This document shows positions 1 to 6,458 of a stretch of DNA of 15,787 nucleotides, one piece after another. The DNA is from DATKDF01 sp035512795 (lineage in GTDB: Bacteria; Acidobacteriota; Vicinamibacteria; Vicinamibacterales; SCN-69-37): NCBI GenBank assembly GCA_035512795.1, contig DATKDF010000052.1, forward strand, positions 1 to 15,787. The letters run 5' to 3'. Position numbers and translations under genes: made by a program. The notes under the pieces were generated by a model. That model made no database searches. It had not been told where the DNA came from and saw only the letters and a program-made list of their open reading frames with translations. Positions within the stretch are counted from its first letter, which is position 1; every line of letters starts with the position of its first letter.

Positions 1-228
1 GATGAGATCGCCGACGGCAATCGGGTGCAGGAACTGCAGCCCGTCGACTGCGGCCGTGACGAGCAGACTGCGTGCGTGCCGGTGGCACGCAATCGCGCCG
101 GCGATGTCGATGAGGTGCATGACCGTACCGCCGAGGATGAAACCCAGCGGGTTGGCGTCGTTCGGCAGGACCACCTGCACCATCTCGGTGTAGGAGTCGC
201 GCGGGCGTCTGGGGGGCAGGGCGCGCAT
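1..228 (-). CDS. acyl-CoA thioesterase, hotdog fold (YciA/BFIT-like), 3' end outside window
   Basis: The minus strand encodes 76 residues that run off the left edge, so the C-terminal part is missing. Around residues 13-37 the sequence reads TEMVQVVLPNDANPLG followed by GGTVMHLIDIAGAIACHRHA. That is the classic N-terminal pattern of hotdog-fold acyl-CoA thioesterases of the YciA/BFIT/BACH group, with the conserved N-x-x-G stretch, the GG turn and the central helix bearing an aspartate. A later VDGLQFLHPIAVGDLI segment also fits the fold. Such enzymes hydrolyse acyl-CoA to free fatty acid and CoA in the cytoplasm. The ATG at 228 is directly preceded by an in-frame TGA, so the start cannot lie further upstream. 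A start at the Met of EMVQ (residue 16) cannot be excluded because no clear Shine-Dalgarno is seen. The family is secure; the substrate is not known. Confidence 0.85.
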   Translation of the reverse strand, partial: MRALPPRRPRDSYTEMVQVVLPNDANPLGFILGGTVMHLIDIAGAIACHRHARSLLVTAAVDGLQFLHPIAVGDLI

Positions 229-233
229 TCACC

Positions 234-309
234 AATTCAGCGGATTAGCAGTCGCTCATCTCCACTCATTTCATTCGCTCCTGCACGCAATTCGCCAATC
301 CGCTGAATT
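234..309. repeat. 13-bp perfect inverted repeat in intergenic region
   Basis: The arms AATTCAGCGGATT (234-246) and AATCCGCTGAATT (297-309) are perfect reverse complements separated by 50 bases. The repeat fills the gap between the stop of the large barrel protein (311-313) and the start of the thioesterase (228). It is more AT-rich than its surroundings. The 50-base spacer is too long for an ordinary intrinsic terminator and no T-run follows. It could be a dispersed intergenic repeat, an mRNA-stability element or a regulatory site. The function is unknown. Confidence 0.5.
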
Positions 310-310
310 C

Positions 311-3300
311 TTAGAAGTCATAACCAATCCAGAACGAGAAGCGCGGCTTCCTGAAGGCGATGCTGCCGCCCGAGAGCGAGAAGATCGCGTCCTCGTAGTC
401 CTTGTTGAAGAGCGTTCGCCACGACCAGTCGAAGTGCATCGGGAAGCCGAGCAGGAAGCTCTGGAGCCCGAGCCCGTAGGAGGCCCGGCCGTCCACCAGC
501 CGGTAGCCGTCGACGATGATCGGCGTGCCCTGGATCGGGATCAGGTTCCCGAGCGAGTCGAACTGGAACCCGATGGTCGGCGTGATGATCTCGGTGTCCG
601 ACCGCGAGAACGTGAACGGGAACCCATTGAACCCCGCGCCGCTCGCGTTGAAGAAGAACGTGCCGCGCAGGCCGCCGAGGACCCCGATCGGCGTGAGCAT
701 GGCCTCGATGAGCGGGAACCGCAGCTCGGCGTTGGCGAAGAACGCCTTGTGGCCGATGAACTGCAGGTACTCGTACCCGCGCATCTCGGAGTTGCCGCCG
801 AAGTACATGAAGTCGGGCGATCGCCCCCAGCTCCGGAAGCCCTTCAGCCGCGTGGCGAACACGCCGTTGGTGGCAATCCGGGCGTAGTGGCGCAGGTCGA
901 CGTCCACCGTCTGTCGCGAAATCCAGCTGTCGCCGATGGCGGGGGACGTCTCGAACGACACCCGCATGGCGTTGCCGGCGAGCGGTCCGTACTCGCGGAA
1001 GACGGTCGTTTCCTGGATGAACTCGAGACCGACCGGCAGCATGTGGCCGCTGCGGAAGATCCGTGCCTGGTTGTTGGCCTCCTGGAAGTTCTCGCTGATG
1101 ACCTGGAGCCCCGCGTTGGCGAACTCCTCCTTGAGGTAGACGTAGCCGCCGGTCATCTGCAGCCGCCGGTAGCGGTCCAGTGGATAGATCCCGAAGGCGG
1201 TCGCCCCGCGGACCCTCTGCACCGCCTGGGCCTGATCGCGGTCGATGAACGGCGCCAGCGACGGGTCGTAGAGCACGTCCAGGACGTTGCCGAAGAAGAA
1301 CTGATCCTGCGCGAAGCCCTGGATCGCGTACTGGAGCCGGTTGCCGATGTTCAGGAAGGTGAACGCCGTCGTCCGGTACTGCGCGATCGACTGCGCGTAG
1401 AAGCTGATCTCCTTGTCGCCGAGCACATCGGTGAACGTGATCTGCGTGTTGCCGTAGATGTCGCCGCCGCTCGTCAGGCCCAGGTTCACGGGCGGCCGGC
1501 CGGCAAGGCTCATCCGCTCGAAGGCGCCCTTCTTGTGGATGTTGTCGGGCACGAGGCTGTGCGGCAGCGGGGGCACGAAGTCGGGAATGGCGACGGGCTC
1601 GCCGAAGTCGACCGACGGGACCGTCGTGACCGGCTCGTCGAGCACCTTCGTGTGGATGCCGTTCTCACCCTTGTAGTAGGTGAGGAAGCCCACGCGCCGC
1701 TGGGAGCCCTGGAGCACGATGGGCGACACCACGCCGATGGCCGAGTCGGTCCACTGTCGCAGGTCCTTCGTCGTCAGATCGAGCGACCAGACGTTGGGGA
1801 TGTTGGCATTGCGGGCCACCTCGGGCAGGACCGGGACGGCCGGATCCAGCGCCGTCGACGTGAAGATGACCGTGTTCGCATCCTGGAACTTCGGGCTCGT
1901 GTCGTCGTGCGTGCCGAACGTGATCTGGGTCTTGGTGCCGGAGGCCACGTCCACCTGGAAGAGCTTGTCGTTGCCGCCCACCCGGCCGGCATAGACGATC
2001 GTGCGGCCGTCGGGGGCAAACGCCGGGGCGTAATCGGCGACCGGGTCGCGGGTGATGTTGGTGACGCGGCCGCTTTCGAGGTCCACCGTGAAGATGTCGG
2101 ACACGCCCTGCTGGATGGCCGCAAACGCCACGGTGCGTCCGTCGGGCGCGAACGACGGCGATTCGGGCCCATCGACCGACGGCAGCTCCACGCGCCGCTC
2201 GATCCGGCCCGTCACCACGTTCTGCACGATGAGCGTCTTCATCTGCTCGGTGCGGACGAAGTACGCGAGCCGATCGCCGGTCGGGCCCCACGCAATCCAC
2301 GGCACCATGTTGCCGCGCAGGCCGCCGGAGGTCGAGATGTACTCGAAGCCGCGGCTGTGGTCGAACCCCGAGGTCAGGTTGCGGATGATCTGGCCGTCGG
2401 TCGACGAGATGATCAGGACGTCCAGCTCGTAGTCCTTGCGGTTGCCCACCATCGCCGCAATCAGATCCCCGGTCGGCGACGGCTCGAGCGAGACGACCGA
2501 CACGTAGGGTGTCCGCTGGGGGTTCGGCGCCAGGTTCCGGCCGTAGTCGGCCGGCCGTTCCTTGTCGCGGAAGGGCTTGAACCGATCCTTCAGATACCGG
2601 TCGAACTCGTCGTCGAACTCCTCGGGCGAGATCTTGAGCGCTTCCTCGTAGGCACTCTCATTGCTGCCGACCACGCTCTTGCGCAGCGAGAACAGGAACT
2701 GCCGCAGGCCTTCCATGCCCCAGCGGTCCCGGATGAACTCGAACGCCGCGTGGCCGAGCGAGTAGGTGAGCCGGCCCGAGAGCGGCGCGGTCTGGAACTG
2801 GCTCATCTTCGGAATCGTGTCCGTGATGGCCGCGTCGCGCACCTGCATCAGGTCGAGCGTGTTCCAGTACCCCGCCATGAAGTTGGCCAGGCCCTCGTCC
2901 ATCCAGAGCGGGATGTTCGAGCCCATCAGGCCGCGCGGGATGATGTCGAACTCGAAGACGTGCGTCAGCTCGTGCGTGATCAGCCGGTAGAGCTGGTCGG
3001 GCGGCTCGTCAATCGGCAGCACCATCCGGTTCTGGAACGGCTCGGCGAACGCCAGGACGCCCTCGGGCAACTCGGCGCCGATGATGTTCTGGAGCTGGAA
3101 CTGGCTCTGCGTCTTGAAGAGGATCATCGGCACGCGACCGGCGAGATCGTGCTTCAGGTCGCCGCTGATCTGCTGGTAGGCGCTCTCGGCATAGGCCGCC
3201 ACGCGCTCGAGATGCGGCTCGAGCTCCGGGTAGTAGAAGATGTCGAAGTGGTCCGTCTTGTAGATGTACCAATCGAACTTGTCGTAGCGCACGCGGTTCT

Positions 3301-3418
3301 TCCCGAAATACGGGACGAACGGTGTCTGGGCCTCGACCGGCACCGGAACGAACGCCGTGATCAGGAAGATCAGGGCGCCGGTAAGCACGGTCCACGTGCG
3401 AAAACAGCGCGATCGCAT
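311..3418 (-). CDS. exported metallopeptidase-like / PD40 propeller / Omp85-type barrel fusion protein
   Basis: The product is 1035 residues. Residues 1-30 form a Sec signal peptide ending VEA. A peptidase domain follows, with HELTH at 149-153 and WMDEG at 172-176, where Glu175 is a likely third zinc ligand; this is the gluzincin/peptidase-MA pattern. Residues about 300-560 carry PD40/TolB-like propeller repeats (SFAPDGRTVAF at 422-432, AFAPDGRTIVY at 466-476). Residues about 640-1035 look like an outer-membrane beta-barrel. They contain GGNSEMRGY at 874-882, matching the Omp85/BamA RGY/RGF lid-lock motif, and end in Phe like many outer-membrane proteins. No POTRA domain is recognised. The chosen ATG at 3418 has GAGGTGA seven bases upstream and begins the signal peptide; the frame stays open much further upstream, but that extension is not protein-like. 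Inference: a cell-surface or periplasmic protease/binding module tethered to its own barrel. Substrate unknown. Confidence 0.88.
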   Translation of the reverse strand: MRSRCFRTWTVLTGALIFLITAFVPVPVEAQTPFVPYFGKNRVRYDKFDWYIYKTDHFDIFYYPELEPHLERVAAYAESAYQQISGDLKHDLAGRVPMILFKTQSQFQLQNIIGAELPEGVLAFAEPFQNRMVLPIDEPPDQLYRLITHELTHVFEFDIIPRGLMGSNIPLWMDEGLANFMAGYWNTLDLMQVRDAAITDTIPKMSQFQTAPLSGRLTYSLGHAAFEFIRDRWGMEGLRQFLFSLRKSVVGSNESAYEEALKISPEEFDDEFDRYLKDRFKPFRDKERPADYGRNLAPNPQRTPYVSVVSLEPSPTGDLIAAMVGNRKDYELDVLIISSTDGQIIRNLTSGFDHSRGFEYISTSGGLRGNMVPWIAWGPTGDRLAYFVRTEQMKTLIVQNVVTGRIERRVELPSVDGPESPSFAPDGRTVAFAAIQQGVSDIFTVDLESGRVTNITRDPVADYAPAFAPDGRTIVYAGRVGGNDKLFQVDVASGTKTQITFGTHDDTSPKFQDANTVIFTSTALDPAVPVLPEVARNANIPNVWSLDLTTKDLRQWTDSAIGVVSPIVLQGSQRRVGFLTYYKGENGIHTKVLDEPVTTVPSVDFGEPVAIPDFVPPLPHSLVPDNIHKKGAFERMSLAGRPPVNLGLTSGGDIYGNTQITFTDVLGDKEISFYAQSIAQYRTTAFTFLNIGNRLQYAIQGFAQDQFFFGNVLDVLYDPSLAPFIDRDQAQAVQRVRGATAFGIYPLDRYRRLQMTGGYVYLKEEFANAGLQVISENFQEANNQARIFRSGHMLPVGLEFIQETTVFREYGPLAGNAMRVSFETSPAIGDSWISRQTVDVDLRHYARIATNGVFATRLKGFRSWGRSPDFMYFGGNSEMRGYEYLQFIGHKAFFANAELRFPLIEAMLTPIGVLGGLRGTFFFNASGAGFNGFPFTFSRSDTEIITPTIGFQFDSLGNLIPIQGTPIIVDGYRLVDGRASYGLGLQSFLLGFPMHFDWSWRTLFNKDYEDAIFSLSGGSIAFRKPRFSFWIGYDF

Positions 3419-3467
3419 AGCTTCACCTCGAGAGCTGACGACGCAGGATGACCGGACGTCAGCCCCG

Positions 3468-3473
3468 ATCTTA
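3468..3473 (-). promoter_or_regulatory. candidate -10 element for the barrel-fusion gene
   Basis: On the minus strand the hexamer reads TAAGAT, preceded by GTG, about 50 bases upstream of the ATG at 3418. It matches the sigma-70 -10 consensus at four of six positions and stands out in a GC-rich region. No good -35 box is found 16-18 bases upstream, so this is only a candidate. Confidence 0.25.
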
Positions 3474-3595
3474 CACCGGCTCACCGGCCACCCTCGTGCG
3501 GGAGGCCCGTCGCGGCGGCAACGCCCCGGGAGGCAGACCAGCAAAGGTCGTGCCGCGGTACCCGCGCCGCCGGGTGCGCCGGAGCGACGCCGCCG

Positions 3596-3610
3596 GCGGG
3601 TGACACCCGC
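3596..3610. promoter_or_regulatory. 15-bp inverted repeat, possible operator
   Basis: GCGGGTG, one central A, then CACCCGC form an odd-length palindrome in the divergent intergenic region, about 100 bases before the TlpA-like start. It could be a regulator site. In DNA this GC-rich a seven-base arm can arise by chance, and no partner regulator is adjacent. Confidence 0.25.
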
Positions 3611-3713
3611 GGGTCGCCGCAATCCGCAGAGGACAGTACCGGCCTGTTTCGGGGGCGGTCGCCGCCGGTCCCTGGCCAAGGTAGTGTAGTAATGTTGGGG
3701 AGGCGCGAGCAGC

Positions 3714-4247
3714 ATGGTGAATGGGATCAGAACGAATCGCTGGGTCAGGGCCCTCGCCGTGGCCGCGGTCATCGCCGTCGTCCCCCTGTGGGCGATGTGG
3801 CCGGATCGGGTCACGACCGGCGAGATGGCACCGCTCGACTTCACCCTGAAGGACATGGACGGCAACGACGTCCGGCTGTCGGACTTCCGCGGTCGGCCAC
3901 TCGTCGTCAACTTCTGGGCGACCTGGTGCGGGCCCTGCAAACACGAGATCCCCGCCTTCGTCGAACTGGTCGAGAAGTACAAGGACCAGAACCTGACCGT
4001 GCTCGGCATCTCGGTGGACGACACGCCGGAAGATCTCAGGCCGTTTGCCGCCGAGTACAAGATGAACTACCCGGTGCTCGTCGGCCTCGGCCACGACGAG
4101 TTGCAGGAACTCTACGGCGCGCACATCATGGTGCCGATTACCTGGTTCGTTCGCCCGGATGGCACGGTCTACCTCAAATCGGTGGGCACCAACACGAAGG
4201 ACTGGTTCGAAGAACAGGTGCGCGTCCTGTTCGTCGAGGCTGACTAG
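3714..4247 (+). CDS. TlpA/ResA-family membrane-anchored thiol-disulfide oxidoreductase
   Basis: The product is 177 residues. An N-terminal hydrophobic segment (about 11-28) follows Arg-rich residues, giving a signal anchor that places the domain in the periplasm. The thioredoxin fold shows NFWATWCGPCK with the active-site WCGPC at 71-75 and the cis-proline in VPIT (Pro141). A TlpA-type insert (VLGISVDDTPEDLRPF) lies between. Proteins of this kind reduce disulfides in apocytochromes or metal-site proteins such as CuA assembly factors; which one here is unknown. The ATG at 3714 has GGGGAGG ten bases upstream. A 73-residue gene follows after seven bases, so the two are probably co-transcribed. 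Length and motifs are normal for the family. Confidence 0.92.
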   Translation: MVNGIRTNRWVRALAVAAVIAVVPLWAMWPDRVTTGEMAPLDFTLKDMDGNDVRLSDFRGRPLVVNFWATWCGPCKHEIPAFVELVEKYKDQNLTVLGISVDDTPEDLRPFAAEYKMNYPVLVGLGHDELQELYGAHIMVPITWFVRPDGTVYLKSVGTNTKDWFEEQVRVLFVEAD

Positions 4248-4254
4248 GAGCCAC

Positions 4255-4476
4255 ATGCACGAGACGCCGTTGAACGCACGCCTGTCGTGCGGCTGCGAAG
4301 TGGGATTCGAGCCCGGAGTGGAGGGCAGCCCGGTGACCGTCGTGGTCCGTCGCAAGGCGTCCCGGTGTGAGATGTCGATTCACGCGGCCGGTCTGCCGCT
4401 CTACGACCATCGCGAAGCCCTCCGTCCGGCGACGCGTCCGATCTCCCAGCCGCAACCCGATTTCGAAGAGGGCTAG
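4255..4476 (+). CDS. small hypothetical protein with CGC motif (73 aa)
   Basis: I do not recognise this family. The ATG at 4255 lies seven bases after the TlpA-like stop and is preceded by AGGAG that overlaps that stop codon (4246-4250), which suggests translational coupling. The protein has three cysteines: SCGC at 11-14 and Cys38. It also has a basic VVVRRKASRCEM stretch and a Pro-rich acidic tail, and no signal peptide or membrane segment. Coupling to a thiol-disulfide oxidoreductase and the CxC pattern make a redox or metal-related role conceivable, but this is only inference. It could be a spurious small frame, though the ribosome-binding site and spacing argue for a real gene. Confidence 0.6.
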   Translation: MHETPLNARLSCGCEVGFEPGVEGSPVTVVVRRKASRCEMSIHAAGLPLYDHREALRPATRPISQPQPDFEEG

Positions 4477-4487
4477 CCGCCCGAGGC

Positions 4488-4505
4488 CGGCCGGCGATCC
4501 GGCCG
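4488..4505. terminator. GC hairpin between convergent genes, possible bidirectional terminator
   Basis: CGGCCGG (4488-4494), loop CGAT, CCGGCCG (4499-4505) form a perfect seven-pair stem in the 36-base gap between the convergent 73-residue gene and the ribbon-helix-helix gene. The location suits a shared terminator. No T-tract follows on either strand, so it would not be a canonical intrinsic terminator. Confidence 0.35.
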
Positions 4506-4512
4506 CCGAGTC

Positions 4513-4740
4513 CTACTCGCCGTCGGCCGGTCGCCCGGTGGACGGTCGTGGGCCGGCCCGCCTGGCCTGTTCGAGCGCCCGCCGGAGCACGAACTCAATC
4601 TGTCCGTTCAGGCTGCGCAGATCGTCATTGGCCCAGCGCTGCAGTGCGTCGAGCACGTCCCGATCGATCCGAAGCAGAAACGGCTTGCGATCACCCATGA
4701 CATCGGCGCCCGGCCGGATGTCGACCGGCCGGGCCGTCAC
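4513..4740 (-). CDS. Arc/CopG-type ribbon-helix-helix DNA-binding protein
   Basis: The product is 75 residues from the GTG at 4740. The core KPFLLRIDRDVLDALQRWA, followed shortly by LRSLNGQIEFVLRRAL, has the beta-strand, helix, helix layout of Arc-like ribbon-helix-helix repressors. FLLRID supplies the DNA-contacting strand and LNGQIEFVLRRAL the second helix. The tail is Arg/Pro-rich. The GTG lies two bases after the SPFH stop, so the pair looks translationally coupled. A start at the ATG at 4698 (MGDRKPF, 61 residues) is equally possible because neither has a good Shine-Dalgarno. As these proteins bind palindromes as dimers or tetramers, the 30-bp palindrome upstream of the SPFH gene is its likely operator, making it an autorepressor. 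That is inference. No toxin gene is adjacent, so an antitoxin role is less likely. Confidence 0.82.
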   Translation of the reverse strand: MTARPVDIRPGADVMGDRKPFLLRIDRDVLDALQRWANDDLRSLNGQIEFVLRRALEQARRAGPRPSTGRPADGE

Positions 4741-4742
4741 TC

Positions 4743-5615
4743 CTACTGATAAATCGTCCCGGTGTTGACGACCGGCTGCGTGTGCCGGTCGCTGCAGAGG
4801 ACCACCAGCAGGTTGCTGACCATGGCGGCCTTGCGTTCGTTGTCGAGGTCCACGACCCCCCGCTTCGAGAGCATCTCGAGCGCGTGCTCGACCATGCCCA
4901 CCGCGCCTTCGACGATGCGCGAGCGCGCGGCGATGATGGCGCCGGCCTGCTGGCGCTGGAGCATCGCCGACGCGATTTCGGGCGCGTAGGCCAGGTTGTT
5001 GATCCGGGCCTCGAGCGCCTCGACCCCGGCCTTGTTCAGCCGCTCCTGCACTTCGGCCTTCAGTTGCTCGGCAATCTCCGCCGTGTTGCCGCGAAGCGAC
5101 TTCTTGTCCTCGGCGTGATCGTCGTAGGGATACTGCGTGGCCAGGTTGCGGATGGCGGCCTCGGTCTGCACCTTGACGTAGTGCGCGTAGTCATCCACTT
5201 CGAACGTGGCCTCGAACGTATCCACGACCCGCCAGACGACGACCGCGCCGATTTCGATCGGATTGCCCTCGAGATCGTTCACCTTGCTCGTCGTCGTCTC
5301 GAAGTTGCGGATGCGCAGCGACAGCCGACGCTTGGCGAGCAGCGGGTTGGCCCAGTGGAAGCCGTCCTGCTTCACGCTGCCCGTGTAGCGGCCGAACAGC
5401 TGCAGCACCCGCGCCTCATTGGGGTTGACGACGAAGAAGCCGGCAAACAGGACGAGCTCGGCGGCCACGACGAGCGCGAGGCCGACGATCAGCGGCGCGC
5501 CCACGCCGGCGCGCGCCGACTGCACCAGGAACCAGACGGTCGCGGCCGTGAGGGCCACGAGCACCGGAAGCACCAGCCAGCCTGACAGGGTCGATTGGGT
5601 TCTCTCACGAGTCAT
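4743..5615 (-). CDS. SPFH/band-7 (prohibitin/stomatin-like) membrane protein
   Basis: The product is 290 residues. Two N-terminal transmembrane segments (about 12-32 and 39-63) are followed by the SPFH domain from NPNEARVLQLFGRYTGSV (64-81) through DGFHWANPL, IEIGAVVVWRVVDTFEATFEV and the helical VQTEAAIRNLATQYPYDD region. A C-terminal helical part (about 178-255) contains the AGVEALEARINNLAYAPEIASAMLQRQQA stretch, given here by its key positions 197-225. Family members form large ring or cage assemblies in membrane microdomains, often with proteases or envelope stress functions; the role here is unknown. The ATG at 5615 has a strong GGAGGAGG ribosome-binding site. The ribbon-helix-helix gene follows directly, and a palindrome that overlaps the likely promoter lies 24-53 bases upstream. 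Confidence 0.92.
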   Translation of the reverse strand: MTRERTQSTLSGWLVLPVLVALTAATVWFLVQSARAGVGAPLIVGLALVVAAELVLFAGFFVVNPNEARVLQLFGRYTGSVKQDGFHWANPLLAKRRLSLRIRNFETTTSKVNDLEGNPIEIGAVVVWRVVDTFEATFEVDDYAHYVKVQTEAAIRNLATQYPYDDHAEDKKSLRGNTAEIAEQLKAEVQERLNKAGVEALEARINNLAYAPEIASAMLQRQQAGAIIAARSRIVEGAVGMVEHALEMLSKRGVVDLDNERKAAMVSNLLVVLCSDRHTQPVVNTGTIYQ

Positions 5616-5638
5616 GGCCCCTCCTCCAGGGACGAGAA

Positions 5639-5668
5639 CGATTGCATAGTGATATCACTATGCAATCG
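5639..5668. promoter_or_regulatory. 30-bp perfect palindrome, likely operator of the SPFH/RHH operon
   Basis: The half-site cgattgcatagtgat (5639-5653) is followed immediately by its exact reverse complement (5654-5668), with GTGATATCAC at the centre. The site is AT-rich in a GC-rich context and sits 24-53 bases before the SPFH start. On the minus strand a further TTGCAT box lies just upstream (5677-5672). A regulator-binding site is the natural reading, and the co-encoded ribbon-helix-helix protein is the best candidate ligand. The hairpin potential in mRNA is also high, but the AT-rich core and position fit a DNA operator better. Confidence 0.75.
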
Positions 5669-5677
5669 ATGATGCAA
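5649..5677 (-). promoter_or_regulatory. candidate sigma-70 promoter for SPFH operon
   Basis: On the minus strand TTGCAT (5677-5672) is followed after 17 bases by TATCAC (5654-5649), which match the -35 and -10 consensus at four of six positions each. The -10 box lies in the centre of the palindrome, so a bound repressor would block polymerase. This is a prediction only. Confidence 0.35.
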
Positions 5678-5697
5678 GGGTCATCCGGGCCCGGGAC

Positions 5698-6429
5698 CTA
5701 GAATGCGATGCGGACGTCGACGACGAGGGGGAGGTGGTCCGATGCGAGCAGTGCCAGCCGGGTCCGCGGCAGCTCGACACGGCGCACTTCGACGTGGCCC
5801 TCGAAGTAGAGGTGGTCGAGGTGCAGGATTGGGAAGAGACCGGGATACGTGCGCCGCCGGCGCAGGTGGGGGAACAGGTCGAGGCTCTTCAGCCGCTCGG
5901 CCAGGACGTCGCTCACGAGGCCCCGGCCCCATTCGTTGAAGTCGCCGACGACCAGCTTGGGCAACGCGACGCGCCGGTCGTGAATCCACGATGCCAGCCG
6001 CGGGGCCTGGTAGCGGCGCTCGAGCAGCGCCGTCCCCAGGTGCGCGTTGTGGACGTGCAGCGTGCCCAGACCGAGGTCCACGGCCACGCGGTGCGCGTTG
6101 CGCGGTTCGCACGTCTTCCACGACAGGTCGAGGCGGGCATGGTCCTGCAGCGGATAGCGGCTCAGGATGACGTTGCCGAACTGGTGCCGCCGGAGTTCGC
6201 GCGTGGGCGCCATCACCCAGCCCATCCCGAGGGCCGCGCCGAGTTGCTCGGCGTGGCCCGGCCCGGCCGGGCCCGACCCGATGACTTCCTGCAGGGCGAT
6301 GACGTCGGCGTTGATGTCGCTGAGGACCCGCGCGATCCGGTCCGGCCGCTTTCGCCGGTCCATGCCGATCGCGCGGTGGATGTTGTAGGTGACGACGCGG
6401 AGATCGACCGACCCGCGCGGAACGATCAT
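5698..6429 (-). CDS. endonuclease/exonuclease/phosphatase (EEP) family protein
   Basis: The product is 243 residues and carries the full set of DNase I-like metal-dependent phosphodiesterase motifs. These are RVVTYNIHRA with Asn16, ALQEVIG with Glu48, HNAHL at 127-131, VVGDFNEW with Asp163 and Asn165, HLDHLYF with Asp205, and the C-terminal SDHLPLVVDV with Asp231-His232. No signal peptide is seen, so it is probably cytoplasmic. The fold covers AP endonucleases, sphingomyelinases and inositol phosphatases, and the sequence does not tell which. The ATG at 6429 directly precedes the conserved first strand and has a TATCAT hexamer six bases upstream but no Shine-Dalgarno, suggesting a possibly leaderless mRNA. 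A GTG at 6459 is an alternative start. The frame is open further upstream, but that overlaps the divergent gene. Confidence 0.9.
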   Translation of the reverse strand: MIVPRGSVDLRVVTYNIHRAIGMDRRKRPDRIARVLSDINADVIALQEVIGSGPAGPGHAEQLGAALGMGWVMAPTRELRRHQFGNVILSRYPLQDHARLDLSWKTCEPRNAHRVAVDLGLGTLHVHNAHLGTALLERRYQAPRLASWIHDRRVALPKLVVGDFNEWGRGLVSDVLAERLKSLDLFPHLRRRRTYPGLFPILHLDHLYFEGHVEVRRVELPRTRLALLASDHLPLVVDVRIAF

Positions 6430-6434
6430 CTCAG

Positions 6435-6441
6435 TATGATA
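6435..6441. promoter_or_regulatory. overlapping divergent -10 boxes
   Basis: On the plus strand TATGAT (6435-6440) lies 18 bases before the ATG of the 100-residue gene. On the minus strand the same bases, shifted by one, read TATCAT (6441-6436) and lie six bases before the ATG of the EEP gene. Both match the -10 consensus well (five and four of six). No good -35 box is found on either side. If used, the minus transcript would begin near its start codon. Confidence 0.35.
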
Positions 6442-6458
6442 GTGCCGGAGAGGCACCC

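Larger units (their letters stand above)
3419..3713. other. divergent intergenic region, no gene seen
   Basis: These 295 bases lie between the divergently transcribed barrel-fusion gene (minus) and the TlpA-like gene (plus), so they should hold both promoters. I see a TAAGAT -10-like hexamer for the minus gene, a 15-base inverted repeat at 3596-3610 and the GGGGAGG ribosome-binding site of the plus gene at 3697-3703. I find no convincing protein: frames open here have GC-rich shadow composition. Confidence 0.6.

Noticed and set aside
434..3451. A very long plus-strand open frame (about 1005 codons) opposite the barrel-fusion gene
   Set aside because: Its translation is dominated by Arg, Glu, Val, Asp and His with no domain, and it mirrors the GC-biased third positions of the real minus-strand gene.
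3419..4060. N-terminal extension of the barrel-fusion gene up to 4060
   Set aside because: The signal peptide and good GAGGTGA site fix the start at 3418. The extension has no protein-like composition and overlaps the TlpA-like gene on the other strand.
4513..4740. Type II antitoxin reading of the ribbon-helix-helix gene
   Set aside because: No toxin-like gene is adjacent; the partner is an SPFH membrane protein.
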